Source: Clostridia bacterium
GTDB taxonomy: Bacteria; Bacillota; Clostridia; Oscillospirales; Acutalibacteraceae
Length of the DNA stretch: 50,769 nt
Direction of reading: 5' to 3'
Assembly (NCBI GenBank): GCA_017625835.1
Contig: JAGAKF010000079.1
Span: 1 to 50,769, forward strand
Shown here: positions 1 through 7,845 of the stretch, in pieces
Layout of the letters: each line of letters starts with the position of its first letter
Position numbering within the stretch: the stretch's first letter is position 1
Notes under the pieces: generated by a model
Told to the model about the DNA's origin: nothing
The model's database searches: none
The model's input: the letters and a program-made list of their open reading frames with translations, nothing else
Program-made: the position numbers and the translations under genes

Positions 1-45
1 AGGGATACTTCGTGAAAAGCTTGATTTTTCATAGTTTTTTGTAAA

Positions 46-150
46 AATATCCCCCAGTCACGACTTCGTCGTGCCAGCCCCCTTTAGGCAAGGGGGCCTG
101 ATATCTGCAACATTGAAGATCCCTACAAACCCGAATTTGTCGGGACAATA
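46..150. repeat. Intergenic hairpin repeat cluster (REP-like)
   Basis: Three short inverted repeats lie in a row without coding potential. CACGAC/GTCGTG has a TTC loop (59-73), GCCCCCTT/AAGGGGGC has a 5-nt loop (77-97), and CCCGA/TCGGG lies at 130-144. The compact stem-loop style resembles repetitive extragenic palindromes of clostridial genomes. That comparison is from general knowledge; only one copy is visible here. Confidence 0.5.
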
Positions 151-166
151 CATTAAAGACAAAATC

Positions 167-192
167 GCACCGCAGGTTTAAAACTGCGGTGC
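167..192 (-). terminator. Terminator of the PlsC-like gene
   Basis: A perfect 9-bp stem GCACCGCAG/CTGCGGTGC with an 8-nt loop lies just past the stop codon at 197. On the minus strand it is followed by a T-containing stretch. Confidence 0.75.
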
Positions 193-196
193 AATT

Positions 197-1498
197 TTAT
201 TGTTTTTCTCTTTTCTTTTTAGGGGCTTGTTCTTCAAGAATTTTATACATTTCTTCCGCTGCGAAAGCAAGCTTGGTTATTACGTTCTGCTTTGACGGAT
301 AGCAGAAGAATGAGTCGTGCTGAGTGGAAATATCAAAGCAGTCGATCGGTTCGATGTGGCAGTAGTCGTACTCGACGTGCAGGCTGTAAAGGCTTTTCGG
401 TGTTCGCTGCACTCTGTACGGCTCGCCGTTGTAGCTGCCTTCAAGCACAAAACCTTCTTCTGTATTGTGCCTTACCTTTGCATCGCCCATATAGTAATAT
501 TTGAGCGCACCCGGGAGGGTATAAACCCTTACATCGTCCTCGAAAGAATAGTTTCCGCTTTCGATTTCCTTGCGGACGTTTGCCCTTTCCCACTCAAACC
601 AATCGGGAATGTGCGGGAATTCCGTTTCACCGTCGAGAGCCTTTAGTTCGCCAAGCTCCGTCATTTCCCATTTCTTTCCGCACTCTTCGCAGAAAAGATG
701 TATTCCCTTGGAATTCATCTTTGATTCCGCCATACAGTGGGGACACTGGTAAAGCACCTTGTGAAGTCCCTCCGCGCGGAAATCTTCGGTAATGCGGATA
801 TTGTTGTCCTTCTGCCACTTGTATTCGTCATATTCCATTTCCTTGCGGATAACGGCATTGATTTCTTCAACGCTCATTTCGTCAACTTGTTCAGCAGTAA
901 GAATCTGCTTCATTGTTGCATAAAGCGGAACTTTTTTCTTTCGTCTGAAGTCCCAGAACGGAGCGCGAAGATAGTTTCCGTGGTGAAGAATAACAACGAC
1001 GGGAACCGCATTCTTTTTTGCGAGCTTACCGATAACCTCGGGAATTATCGACTGTGTGCCGATAGGTGAGTAACGCGCCTCAGGATAGATGCACAGCACG
1101 TCTTTGTATTCACGAAGTACCTTAGCGCACGAGCGAACCAGACTGATATCTGTTGTAAATTTTCTCTTGCAGATTGAGCCGATCTGTTCCATAACCCAAG
1201 GCTTGTGGTAATAACCTTCAAGGGTAGCGATTGTATGAACCCTGTGCGGGAATGTCGCCTTGTATTTGATCGGGAAGTCGATGAACTGCATATGGTTGCT
1301 AAGAAGCAGGTACGGCGGTTCAAGACCTTCCATATTGATTTTTTTAACCTTACTGCCTTTTTTTACGGTTAAAACAGCGAGGCAGGATGCGATATATAAA
1401 AGAGACGTGAAAAAGAAATTCTGTCTCTTGGGAAGCTTTGAAGTATCGTATTTTTTAACATCTGCGGGGTAATCAATGTAATCTTTGATATCGCTCAT
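197..1498 (-). CDS. PlsC-like 1-acyl-glycerol-3-phosphate acyltransferase with zinc ribbon
   Basis: The predicted protein has 433 residues. The acyltransferase signature HX4D is seen at H69-D74 in the context SNHMQFID, and a second block, YPEARYS (139-144), stands where PlsC proteins have FPEGTRS. Family members transfer an acyl chain to lysophosphatidic acid in membrane phospholipid synthesis. A hydrophobic stretch near residues 28-45 could anchor it. Unusually, residues 252-273 hold two CxxC pairs (CPHC, CEEC), a zinc-ribbon arrangement, in a C-terminal half of about 200 residues that most PlsC proteins lack. It is a single-gene unit with its own promoter (1529-1557) and terminator. The acyltransferase fold is fairly sure; the substrate is not. 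Confidence 0.75.
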   Translation of the reverse strand: MSDIKDYIDYPADVKKYDTSKLPKRQNFFFTSLLYIASCLAVLTVKKGSKVKKINMEGLEPPYLLLSNHMQFIDFPIKYKATFPHRVHTIATLEGYYHKPWVMEQIGSICKRKFTTDISLVRSCAKVLREYKDVLCIYPEARYSPIGTQSIIPEVIGKLAKKNAVPVVVILHHGNYLRAPFWDFRRKKKVPLYATMKQILTAEQVDEMSVEEINAVIRKEMEYDEYKWQKDNNIRITEDFRAEGLHKVLYQCPHCMAESKMNSKGIHLFCEECGKKWEMTELGELKALDGETEFPHIPDWFEWERANVRKEIESGNYSFEDDVRVYTLPGALKYYYMGDAKVRHNTEEGFVLEGSYNGEPYRVQRTPKSLYSLHVEYDYCHIEPIDCFDISTQHDSFFCYPSKQNVITKLAFAAEEMYKILEEQAPKKKREKQ

Positions 1499-1528
1499 TC
1501 AATCACTCCATAAATCAAAATCAAAGCA

Positions 1529-1557
1529 AGTTTATCATATTTTAAATTTTAATGCAA
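1529..1557 (-). promoter_or_regulatory. Sigma-A promoter of the PlsC-like gene
   Basis: Reading the minus strand: TTGCAT, 17-nt spacer, TAAACT, about 30 nt upstream of the ATG at 1498. Confidence 0.5.
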
Positions 1558-1580
1558 GTGTAAATAAAGGAATGCAAAAA

Positions 1581-1612
1581 ACGGAGATGACCGAAGCCAT
1601 CTCCGTTTGATT
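1581..1612 (-). terminator. Terminator of the EF-G-like gene
   Basis: Stem ACGGAGATG/CATCTCCGT (1581-1606) followed on the minus strand by a run of T, just beyond the stop at 1620. Confidence 0.8.
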
Positions 1613-1619
1613 TTGTATT

Positions 1620-3659
1620 TTATTCGTCGTCTTCGACCTTAGCTTCAGCGATAACCTTTTCTGCAACTGAAGCAGGAGCGTCTTCATAACGTGTGAAGTC
1701 GAATGTGTAGTAGCCTCTGCCTGCTGTAACTGAACGAAGAACTGTTGAGAAGTTGTTCATTTCAGCCATCGGAACTTCAGCAACAAGCTCCTGATACTTA
1801 GGCTCTTCTTCGGAAGCGCCCATACCGAGAACACGACCGCGACGCTTTGTAACGTCACCCATGATGTCGCCGAGGAATGCCTCAGGCATAACAGCCTTAA
1901 GAGTACCAACGGGCTCAAGGATTGTCGGATTTGCCTGCGGAACACCGTTCTTGAACGCGATGCTTGCAGCCATCTTGAATGCCATTTCAGATGAGTCAAC
2001 CGGATGGTAAGAACCGTCGTAAAGAACAGCCTTAAGACCAACCATCGGATAACCTGCCATAACGCCTCTCTTCATGCACTCGAGAAGTCCCTTTTCAACT
2101 GCGGGGAAGAAGTTCTTCGGAACTGAACCGCCGACAACTTCTGACTCGAATACAAGTCCTTCTTCTTCTGTGGGCTCAAAGCGGATCCAAACGTCACCGA
2201 ACTGTCCGTGACCGCCTGACTGTTTCTTATGACGTCCCTGAACCTGAACAGTCTTGCGGATTGCTTCTCTGTAAGCAACGCGGGGAACTGTAAGTTCAAC
2301 GTCAAGACCGAATTTACTTCTGAGCTTGGAAACGATGATGTCAAGGTGCTGCTCGCCGAGACCTGAAAGAACCTGCTCCTTGGTTTCTTTGTTCATTTCG
2401 AACTTGATTGTCGGATCTTCTTCAAGAAGACGGTTGATAGCAGAAACGATCTTTTCTTCGTCGCCCTTCTTGCAAGCCTTTACAGCCATTGAAAGGCAAG
2501 GTGTCGGGAATTTAACACCGCTGAGCTCGATAACGTTGTTAGCGGCGCAGATTGTGTCGCCTGTTTTAACGCAGTTAAGTTTTGTAACAACGCCGATGTC
2601 ACCTGCAGGGATGCACTTGCAGTCTTCCGACTTGTTGCCACGAACTGTGATAATCTTACCCATTCTTTCTGTTTCGCCTGTACGTGCGTTGTAAACAGGA
2701 GTTTCGGGAGTGATCTTACCGCTGCTTACCTTGAAGTAAGACATCTTACCAACGAACGGGTCAGCAACTGTCTTGAAGCAAAGAGCTGCAAGAGGTCCGT
2801 TTTCGTCACAGTCAACGTCCTTACCGCCTGCGTATGAAGCTGCGTCGGGAGCTGAGTATGCAAGTTCGTCCATAAGCATCTCAACGCCGTCCATTGTGTA
2901 GCCTGAGCAAGCGTATACGGGATAAACTGAAGATTCGTTAACGCCCTGGTTAAGAGCATCGATAATTTCTTTTCTTGTGAACTCTTCGCCTGCGAAGAAT
3001 TTTTCCATAAGGTCGTCGCTTGCAGTTGCAACAGCTTCTGTGAGGATGTCGAGCATTTCCATGATCTTCGGATCGTTCGGCATCGGGATTTCAGTAGCCT
3101 TGCCGTCCTTGTACTCAAAGCCCTTACGTGATGCAAGGTTAACGTAAGCCTTAACCTGACCGTCAACTATGTAAGGAACGATAACGGGACAAACAGCGCC
3201 GCCGTGAACTGCACGTACTTCTTCAAATGTTTTATAGAAGTCAGCGTGTTCCTTATCACAACGAGTGATAGCGAACATCTTACCTCTTTTCTTAGCTGCC
3301 TTGAATGCCTTTTCAGCACCAACGTCATATTTATGGCCTGCACCGAGAACGATGAGAACGCACTCAGATGCTGTGATACCTTCAGCCATTTCACCCTCAA
3401 AGTCGAAGAGACCCGGAGTGTCGATTATATTAAGCTTGCAGTCTTTCCACTCGATGGGAGCAAGAGCTGTTGCAACGGAAACGTGGCGTCTCTTCTCTTC
3501 GGGATCGAAGTCAAGAGCTGTGTTTCCTTCTTCAACACGACCCAATCTGTCTGTAAGACCTGCGATATAAAGCATAGCCTCTGCAAGAGTTGTTTTACCT
3601 CTTCCTGCATGACCTGCGAGAGCGACATTACGAATGTCTTTAGCGTTATAGTATTTCAA
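1620..3659 (-). CDS. EF-G-like translational GTPase (FusA paralogue)
   Basis: At 679 residues it has the full EF-G domain layout: GTPase domain at the N terminus, beta-barrel domain II, and domains III-V. Domain IV carries the conserved GGHGQFGDVW block. The P-loop is GHAGRGKTT (16-24) and switch II is DTPG (80-83). The guanine-specificity motif NKxD is replaced by TRCD (132-135), and the usual RGITI switch I reads RRHVSVATA. These departures, plus the length, place it with the EF-G-like paralogues (sometimes called EF-G2) rather than the housekeeping EF-G. Its role in translocation, recycling or stress is not settled by sequence. It is monocistronic, with its own promoter and terminator. Confidence 0.85.
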   Translation of the reverse strand: MKYYNAKDIRNVALAGHAGRGKTTLAEAMLYIAGLTDRLGRVEEGNTALDFDPEEKRRHVSVATALAPIEWKDCKLNIIDTPGLFDFEGEMAEGITASECVLIVLGAGHKYDVGAEKAFKAAKKRGKMFAITRCDKEHADFYKTFEEVRAVHGGAVCPVIVPYIVDGQVKAYVNLASRKGFEYKDGKATEIPMPNDPKIMEMLDILTEAVATASDDLMEKFFAGEEFTRKEIIDALNQGVNESSVYPVYACSGYTMDGVEMLMDELAYSAPDAASYAGGKDVDCDENGPLAALCFKTVADPFVGKMSYFKVSSGKITPETPVYNARTGETERMGKIITVRGNKSEDCKCIPAGDIGVVTKLNCVKTGDTICAANNVIELSGVKFPTPCLSMAVKACKKGDEEKIVSAINRLLEEDPTIKFEMNKETKEQVLSGLGEQHLDIIVSKLRSKFGLDVELTVPRVAYREAIRKTVQVQGRHKKQSGGHGQFGDVWIRFEPTEEEGLVFESEVVGGSVPKNFFPAVEKGLLECMKRGVMAGYPMVGLKAVLYDGSYHPVDSSEMAFKMAASIAFKNGVPQANPTILEPVGTLKAVMPEAFLGDIMGDVTKRRGRVLGMGASEEEPKYQELVAEVPMAEMNNFSTVLRSVTAGRGYYTFDFTRYEDAPASVAEKVIAEAKVEDDE

Positions 3660-3753
3660 AACAATTCCTCCTTGTTTATCATTGAGCGTCAGGTTGTATT
3701 TGCTGTGGTTTTTGTATTAAAAATCATCCTGCTTACCAACGCGTCATGCTGTT

Positions 3754-3782
3754 ACTATATCACATATCAACAGAAAAAACAA
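3754..3782 (-). promoter_or_regulatory. Extended -10 promoter of the EF-G-like gene
   Basis: Minus strand: TTGTTT, 17 nt, TATAGT, with TG one base upstream of the -10 (extended -10). It leaves a leader of about 90 nt before the ATG at 3659, in which no known riboswitch fold was recognised. Confidence 0.5.
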
Positions 3783-3834
3783 TAGAAATTGAAAAAATAT
3801 GTTCAAAATATTTAAAAAATCAACAAAAAATAAC

Positions 3835-3865
3835 GGCTGTGAGCATCGTAATGAAGCCCACAGCC
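3835..3865 (-). terminator. Terminator downstream of the LRR-dockerin gene
   Basis: Stem GGCTGTG/CACAGCC with a 17-nt loop, then GTTATTTTTTG on the minus strand, 55 nt past the stop at 3920. Confidence 0.65.
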
Positions 3866-3919
3866 ATGTGTTGTAAATTTTAAGTTGTACAATTTGTATA
3901 AAGTGCCGATTTTTACAGG

Positions 3920-6175
3920 TTATCTTACTATACCGTAGTCAAGCGTTGCGTCGGCATTCATAAGTTTAACAGAGATCTGAAGCATTGCAAGAGCATCGCC
4001 TGAATTGATTTTACCATCATGGTTGATGTCGCTTGCTTTTACCTTGCACGGATCTTCAATGAGGGCGGATTTAACTGCGTGCTGGAGTACTGCGAGAGCA
4101 TCGCCTGAATTGATCTGACCGTCACCTGTGCAATCGCCCATAACGATCATTTTGTATGCGTAGGTATTGTTCGCATTGGTAAGTGAAAAATCATTACCTG
4201 TTGCAACTTTTCCGGGAGCAACAACTTCCGTGAAGCTTTCTGTCGGGAAGTTTTCCATCATCGCAGTGATGTCCGGCTTGTTCTGATAAACGATTATATA
4301 CTTATTGATATGGTCAATTACAGACGGAATATCGAATGAGAAGAGGGGATAATCCTTGCTGTCGAAGGGCTCGAATGTGAACTTGTTGTGCTTTGCAAAT
4401 TCGTCAGCAGGAGAAACAATGTAGCCGCGTACAACAAAATCGGGTATTGCAACGAGCTCAGTTTCGCCTGTGGGCTTGCCTTCTGCGTCTTTCTTTTCAG
4501 CTGTTGTGAAGCCGAAAGCGTTTGCACCGATTTCTACGATATCCTTACCAAGCTCGATTGAAGCATACGGCTTGTTGGTACAGAAAACGTTTTTGCCGAT
4601 TTTTGTAATACCGTCTGATACGGTGATTGACTGGATATCATAATCTGCAAACGGAAGGTTTTCAATGTTGGCATCAGCAATTTCGCCTGTTCCACTGACT
4701 GTGAGGATCATTGTGTCCTTGTCGTAAGTCCAGGAAATTGTCTCGCTGAGCTTGCCTTCGGTAATGACAAATTTACCGAGAGAGTTGAATTTAACCTTAT
4801 TTTCGTCCGCATAAGTTTTTGCAACAGAGTTGTCGTAACCTGTGATGCTTGTGCCTTCACGGAGAGTCGGTTTGCCGCTCTTGTCGTAATAACCGATAGC
4901 TTTTTCGCCGATTTCCGCAATCTTCTCGTTAAAAGCAAAGTCAACGGCAGGTGCATTGTAGAAAGCGTAGTTGCCGATTCTTGTAATCTTTTCGTCAATT
5001 ACAATCTTTTCAAAAGGAATGAGGTTGTACTGAATGAAATCGGTGCTGCTGTAGTCAGCGGTTGAACCTTCACCCTTGATGTAAAGAGTCTTTTCTTCTT
5101 CGTTGTAATTCCATGTTACTTTTTCGCCGCAGGTGCCTTCTGTGATGTATCCGACAGCGTTAAGCTTGAAATTATGCTTATCAGCGTATTTTACGACAGT
5201 CTCAACGTTTGCATAACCGTTGATTGTGAAACCGATTACTTTAGAACCCCATCTGCCGTATCCGACAGCTTTTTCACCGATAACCGTTGTGGAAGCGGGG
5301 ATAGTGATTGATTTGAGCGATGAGCAACCGTAGAATGCGTTGTTTCCGATTTCGGTGAGCTTGCTCGGAAGATTAACGGTTTCAAGGGCCTGACAGCTGT
5401 AACAAACGTTAGCAGGAAGCTTTGTGATTGACTCGGGGAATGTTATTGTCGTAAGAGCACGACAACCTTCAAGGGCACTTTCCCTGATTGTTGTAAGAGT
5501 TGACGGGAAAGTGATTTCCTCGAGACTTTCGCAGCTGAAGAATGCACGTGTGCCGAGAGTTGTAAAACCTTCGGGAAGAGCAACCTTCTGAAGAGAGGTA
5601 CACTCGGAAAAAACTGATTCTTCAATGGATTTTAATGTATCAGGGAAAGCAATTGTTTCAAGAGAAGAGCATTTTGCAAAGGCGTTCTTGCCGATAGACT
5701 GTGTTTTTGCGCTTAATGTAACATTTTTGAGCGCCTTACAGCCGTAAAACATATTATCGCTGACTCTTATCACTTCTGTCGGGAGAGTTACGCTCTCAAG
5801 AGCCTCGCAACCCATGAATATTCCTTTACCAAGTACTGCAATGTTGTCAGGAATAACAACGGATTTAAGCTTGCTGCTGTAACAGAAAGCATAGTCACCG
5901 ATACCTGTTATATCCTTGCCGAAAACGATGCTTGTGTACTCAACATCTTTCCACGGATACTTAAGCTCGATGTCTCCTTTGTCGTTTGTGTAATCGTCGT
6001 AGTCGTAGATAGAACCTTCACCTTCGAAACTAAGCTCGCCTGTTTCAGGGTTGAAGCTCCATGTTACGTTTGAACCTTCGATTGCATTGCCTTCAGCGAA
6101 TGCCGTAACGAGACCGGACATAAGCGTAGCAAGAACAATACAGAAAGAAAGAAAAACAGAAATTGATTTTTTCAT
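3920..6175 (-). CDS. Secreted BspA-type leucine-rich-repeat protein with dockerin
   Basis: The protein has 751 residues. A signal peptide (1-28: basic MKK, hydrophobic core, AFA cleavage site) is followed by many repeats of the LRR_5/BspA type, recognisable from recurring cores such as IGNNAFYGCSSLKSI and IGENAFxxC. At the C terminus two dockerin type I half-sites can be read: GDCTGDGQINSGDALAVLQ and DINHDGKINSGDALAMLQ, each with the Ca-binding DxxxDG loop. Dockerins bind cohesins, so the protein is probably displayed on a cellulosome-like scaffold or the cell surface. BspA-type LRRs commonly mediate adhesion or protein binding. It is monocistronic behind a perfect consensus promoter. The binding partner is unknown. 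Confidence 0.85.
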   Translation of the reverse strand: MKKSISVFLSFCIVLATLMSGLVTAFAEGNAIEGSNVTWSFNPETGELSFEGEGSIYDYDDYTNDKGDIELKYPWKDVEYTSIVFGKDITGIGDYAFCYSSKLKSVVIPDNIAVLGKGIFMGCEALESVTLPTEVIRVSDNMFYGCKALKNVTLSAKTQSIGKNAFAKCSSLETIAFPDTLKSIEESVFSECTSLQKVALPEGFTTLGTRAFFSCESLEEITFPSTLTTIRESALEGCRALTTITFPESITKLPANVCYSCQALETVNLPSKLTEIGNNAFYGCSSLKSITIPASTTVIGEKAVGYGRWGSKVIGFTINGYANVETVVKYADKHNFKLNAVGYITEGTCGEKVTWNYNEEEKTLYIKGEGSTADYSSTDFIQYNLIPFEKIVIDEKITRIGNYAFYNAPAVDFAFNEKIAEIGEKAIGYYDKSGKPTLREGTSITGYDNSVAKTYADENKVKFNSLGKFVITEGKLSETISWTYDKDTMILTVSGTGEIADANIENLPFADYDIQSITVSDGITKIGKNVFCTNKPYASIELGKDIVEIGANAFGFTTAEKKDAEGKPTGETELVAIPDFVVRGYIVSPADEFAKHNKFTFEPFDSKDYPLFSFDIPSVIDHINKYIIVYQNKPDITAMMENFPTESFTEVVAPGKVATGNDFSLTNANNTYAYKMIVMGDCTGDGQINSGDALAVLQHAVKSALIEDPCKVKASDINHDGKINSGDALAMLQISVKLMNADATLDYGIVR

Positions 6176-6217
6176 TTCTACATCTCCTTTATCGTTATTA
6201 TACTATCAACCAATCTA

Positions 6218-6246
6218 ATTATATTTGATTTTAGCGCTTATGTCAA
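6218..6246 (-). promoter_or_regulatory. Consensus sigma-A promoter of the LRR-dockerin gene
   Basis: Minus strand: TTGACA, 17 nt, TATAAT, matching the consensus at all twelve positions. The -35 lies only 7 bp from the terminator of the upstream phage cassette. Confidence 0.85.
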
Positions 6247-6252
6247 CGGAAA

Positions 6253-6280
6253 AAAGAGGTCAGAATTTTCTGACCTCTTT
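6253..6280 (-). terminator. Terminator closing the phage head cassette
   Basis: A perfect inverted repeat of 13 bp (AAAGAGGTCAGAA and its complement) with a T-run on the minus strand, 5 nt beyond the last stop codon. It makes the eight-gene cassette a self-contained transcription unit. Confidence 0.85.
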
Positions 6281-6284
6281 TCTT

Positions 6285-7115
6285 TTACTTAAAGGCTATG
6301 TAATTGTAGGACATTCCGAGATCGTTTAATGCGAGCGTTGAACCGCCGGCTGTGCCTGACTGAGTTTTAAATCCATTTGTTGTAATAACAATTCCGGTAG
6401 TCGTGCTTTCAATAGCCATTGCCTGATATGTTTTGGCGGTTGAATTTGTAAAATTAACTCTTACGGCGGGGAAACCTGCGGCAAAAACAATGACAAAAGA
6501 AGGCTTGAAACCAACAGAAATTGATTGGGAAGACTCGCCGTCACCGAAATACGTTCCGGCAATGAACGGTTCGTTCCATTTAAGTTTGTCGGTTCCCGTA
6601 ACGTGAATCGTGGTGTTTCGGATGTGACTTCCGCAAAGCAACTCCTTGTCCAGGAAAGAAATAAAATTCTCGTCTGTACTTTCTGCGGGGCAGAAGTCCG
6701 CTTCCATAAGGAACCAGCCCGTCATAACAAGCGCATCGGTATCACGGTCGGATTTGATTTCTACACAGCCTGATTCAAGAATATTGAGGTTTGTACGGAA
6801 AGTCAGTGCATTTGCAATACGGGTGAAGATATCGTGGCAGGTCTGACCGCCCATTGAAAACGGAACGCAAATGCTCAGGTTGGCTTTGATTTTTGCAAGT
6901 CGACAGTACTCCTGACGTTCAAGAACACCGTCGTCATTGGCAACAAATTTGTCAACGATTTCAATATTGTCGATACCTACGGCAACAATTGACCTTCGCA
7001 GAGGCACGGCTTTGTTGACGGGAGGATATTCAACGAAAAACTTGATGTCTTTCATATCATCCTGCGAAGAAAGCCAGTCAACAATTCGTTGCGGCAAAGA
7101 AACTATACTGTCCAT
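6285..7115 (-). CDS. Phage tail-terminator/minor-structural protein fused to a beta-rich C-terminal domain
   Basis: The ATG at 7115 (276 residues) is preferred over the TTG one codon earlier because GGAGG lies 7 nt upstream. It overlaps the preceding TGA in TGATG. About 165 N-terminal residues look like a small head-tail or tail-terminator protein: they contain FVEYPPV and a central strand-rich region with TCHDIFTRIANAL. The last 90 residues are a Gly/Ser/Thr-rich beta domain ending SYNYIAFK, a style seen at the C-termini of Firmicute phage fibre or baseplate proteins. It is the last gene of the cassette, where a tail module would normally begin. The function is inferred from position, and the family assignment is uncertain. 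Confidence 0.5.
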   Translation of the reverse strand: MDSIVSLPQRIVDWLSSQDDMKDIKFFVEYPPVNKAVPLRRSIVAVGIDNIEIVDKFVANDDGVLERQEYCRLAKIKANLSICVPFSMGGQTCHDIFTRIANALTFRTNLNILESGCVEIKSDRDTDALVMTGWFLMEADFCPAESTDENFISFLDKELLCGSHIRNTTIHVTGTDKLKWNEPFIAGTYFGDGESSQSISVGFKPSFVIVFAAGFPAVRVNFTNSTAKTYQAMAIESTTTGIVITTNGFKTQSGTAGGSTLALNDLGMSYNYIAFK

Positions 7116-7450
7116 CAATCCACCTCCACAATTTCTCTGATGATTGCCCAGACATAAATAACTTCATTCTTGAAATAAACCTTTTCGCTTCGGTCTACGG
7201 TAAATTTCTGAGAGTTGGACTCAATCCACTGTTCGTTGTCAAGCTTACTTACATCGTGGTCAGGGGGGCCGATATAAAGGTAATGGCCCTGACTGTTAAA
7301 ACCGATAACGGTATTAACGCCATTGAGGTACATTTTGTTTTTGTATCTCAGTGGTTGGATGAAGCCGCCGAAAATCGGCGTACTCCATCCGTCTGAACCC
7401 TTGAAGGTGATTTCTTGTCCGTATTTTTCAAATAAAGCTGTTAAAGTCAT
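7115..7450 (-). CDS. Phage head-closure/minor capsid protein
   Basis: This is a 111-residue protein translated by an ATGA overlap with the gene before it and a TGATG overlap with the gene after it, so the three are translationally coupled. The motif GHYLYIGPPDHDVSKL resembles small head-completion proteins encoded just after the capsid and connector genes in PBSX-like phages. It has no signal peptide or membrane segment. In a head assembly line such a protein would seal the portal-connector complex. The assignment rests mainly on gene order. Confidence 0.5.
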   Translation of the reverse strand: MTLTALFEKYGQEITFKGSDGWSTPIFGGFIQPLRYKNKMYLNGVNTVIGFNSQGHYLYIGPPDHDVSKLDNEQWIESNSQKFTVDRSEKVYFKNEVIYVWAIIREIVEVD

Positions 7451-7842
7451 AGCATCACCTTTATCTTTACGTTTTCAAAAGCAAATCCGTTATCCTGACA
7501 AAGGGGGATCAGAACCTGAAGAGCTTCGTGATAGAGCTTTTCTGCTTTATCGAGGATTTTGGATGAATTACCCGTGCTGTTCTGCGTAATGCTTACGTCA
7601 CCGGCCTTGAAGCTTGTAATTCCGTCTGTTTCGGAAGAAGAACTTCTTTTAATAGAAAGCTTGTAGTAAGCTTTGGCTGCCGCTGCAGCAGAAATTCTGG
7701 CATCCGAACGGTCAGCATCTGCCTTGAGCATAGACTCAATTTCATTCAAAGAGGATTTGCAAAGAGCAAGGATTTTTTCTTCCTCTTCTTCTCCCCAGCA
7801 AGTAAGGTCAGAAAGGTAATCTTTAACTTCCCAGGCTGTCAT
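7447..7842 (-). CDS. Phage head-tail connector protein
   Basis: The predicted protein has 131 residues and is mostly helical: an acidic N-terminal third (WGEEEEEKILALCKSSLNEI), a run of alanines (AAAAAKAYYKLS), and a C-terminal helix. This fits the small helical adaptor (gp6/gp15-like) that docks on the portal. It begins 3 nt after the capsid stop codon, and its TGA overlaps the next ATG in ATGA. No enzymatic motif is seen. Position directly after the major capsid gene is the main support. Confidence 0.55.
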   Translation of the reverse strand: MTAWEVKDYLSDLTCWGEEEEEKILALCKSSLNEIESMLKADADRSDARISAAAAAKAYYKLSIKRSSSSETDGITSFKAGDVSITQNSTGNSSKILDKAEKLYHEALQVLIPLCQDNGFAFENVKIKVML

Positions 7843-7845
7843 TGA

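Noticed and set aside
3204-3785. 193-codon plus-strand open frame
   Set aside because: It lies antisense to the 5' half of the EF-G-like gene. Its protein is Cys/Phe/Val-rich with no ribosome site, typical of a shadow frame.
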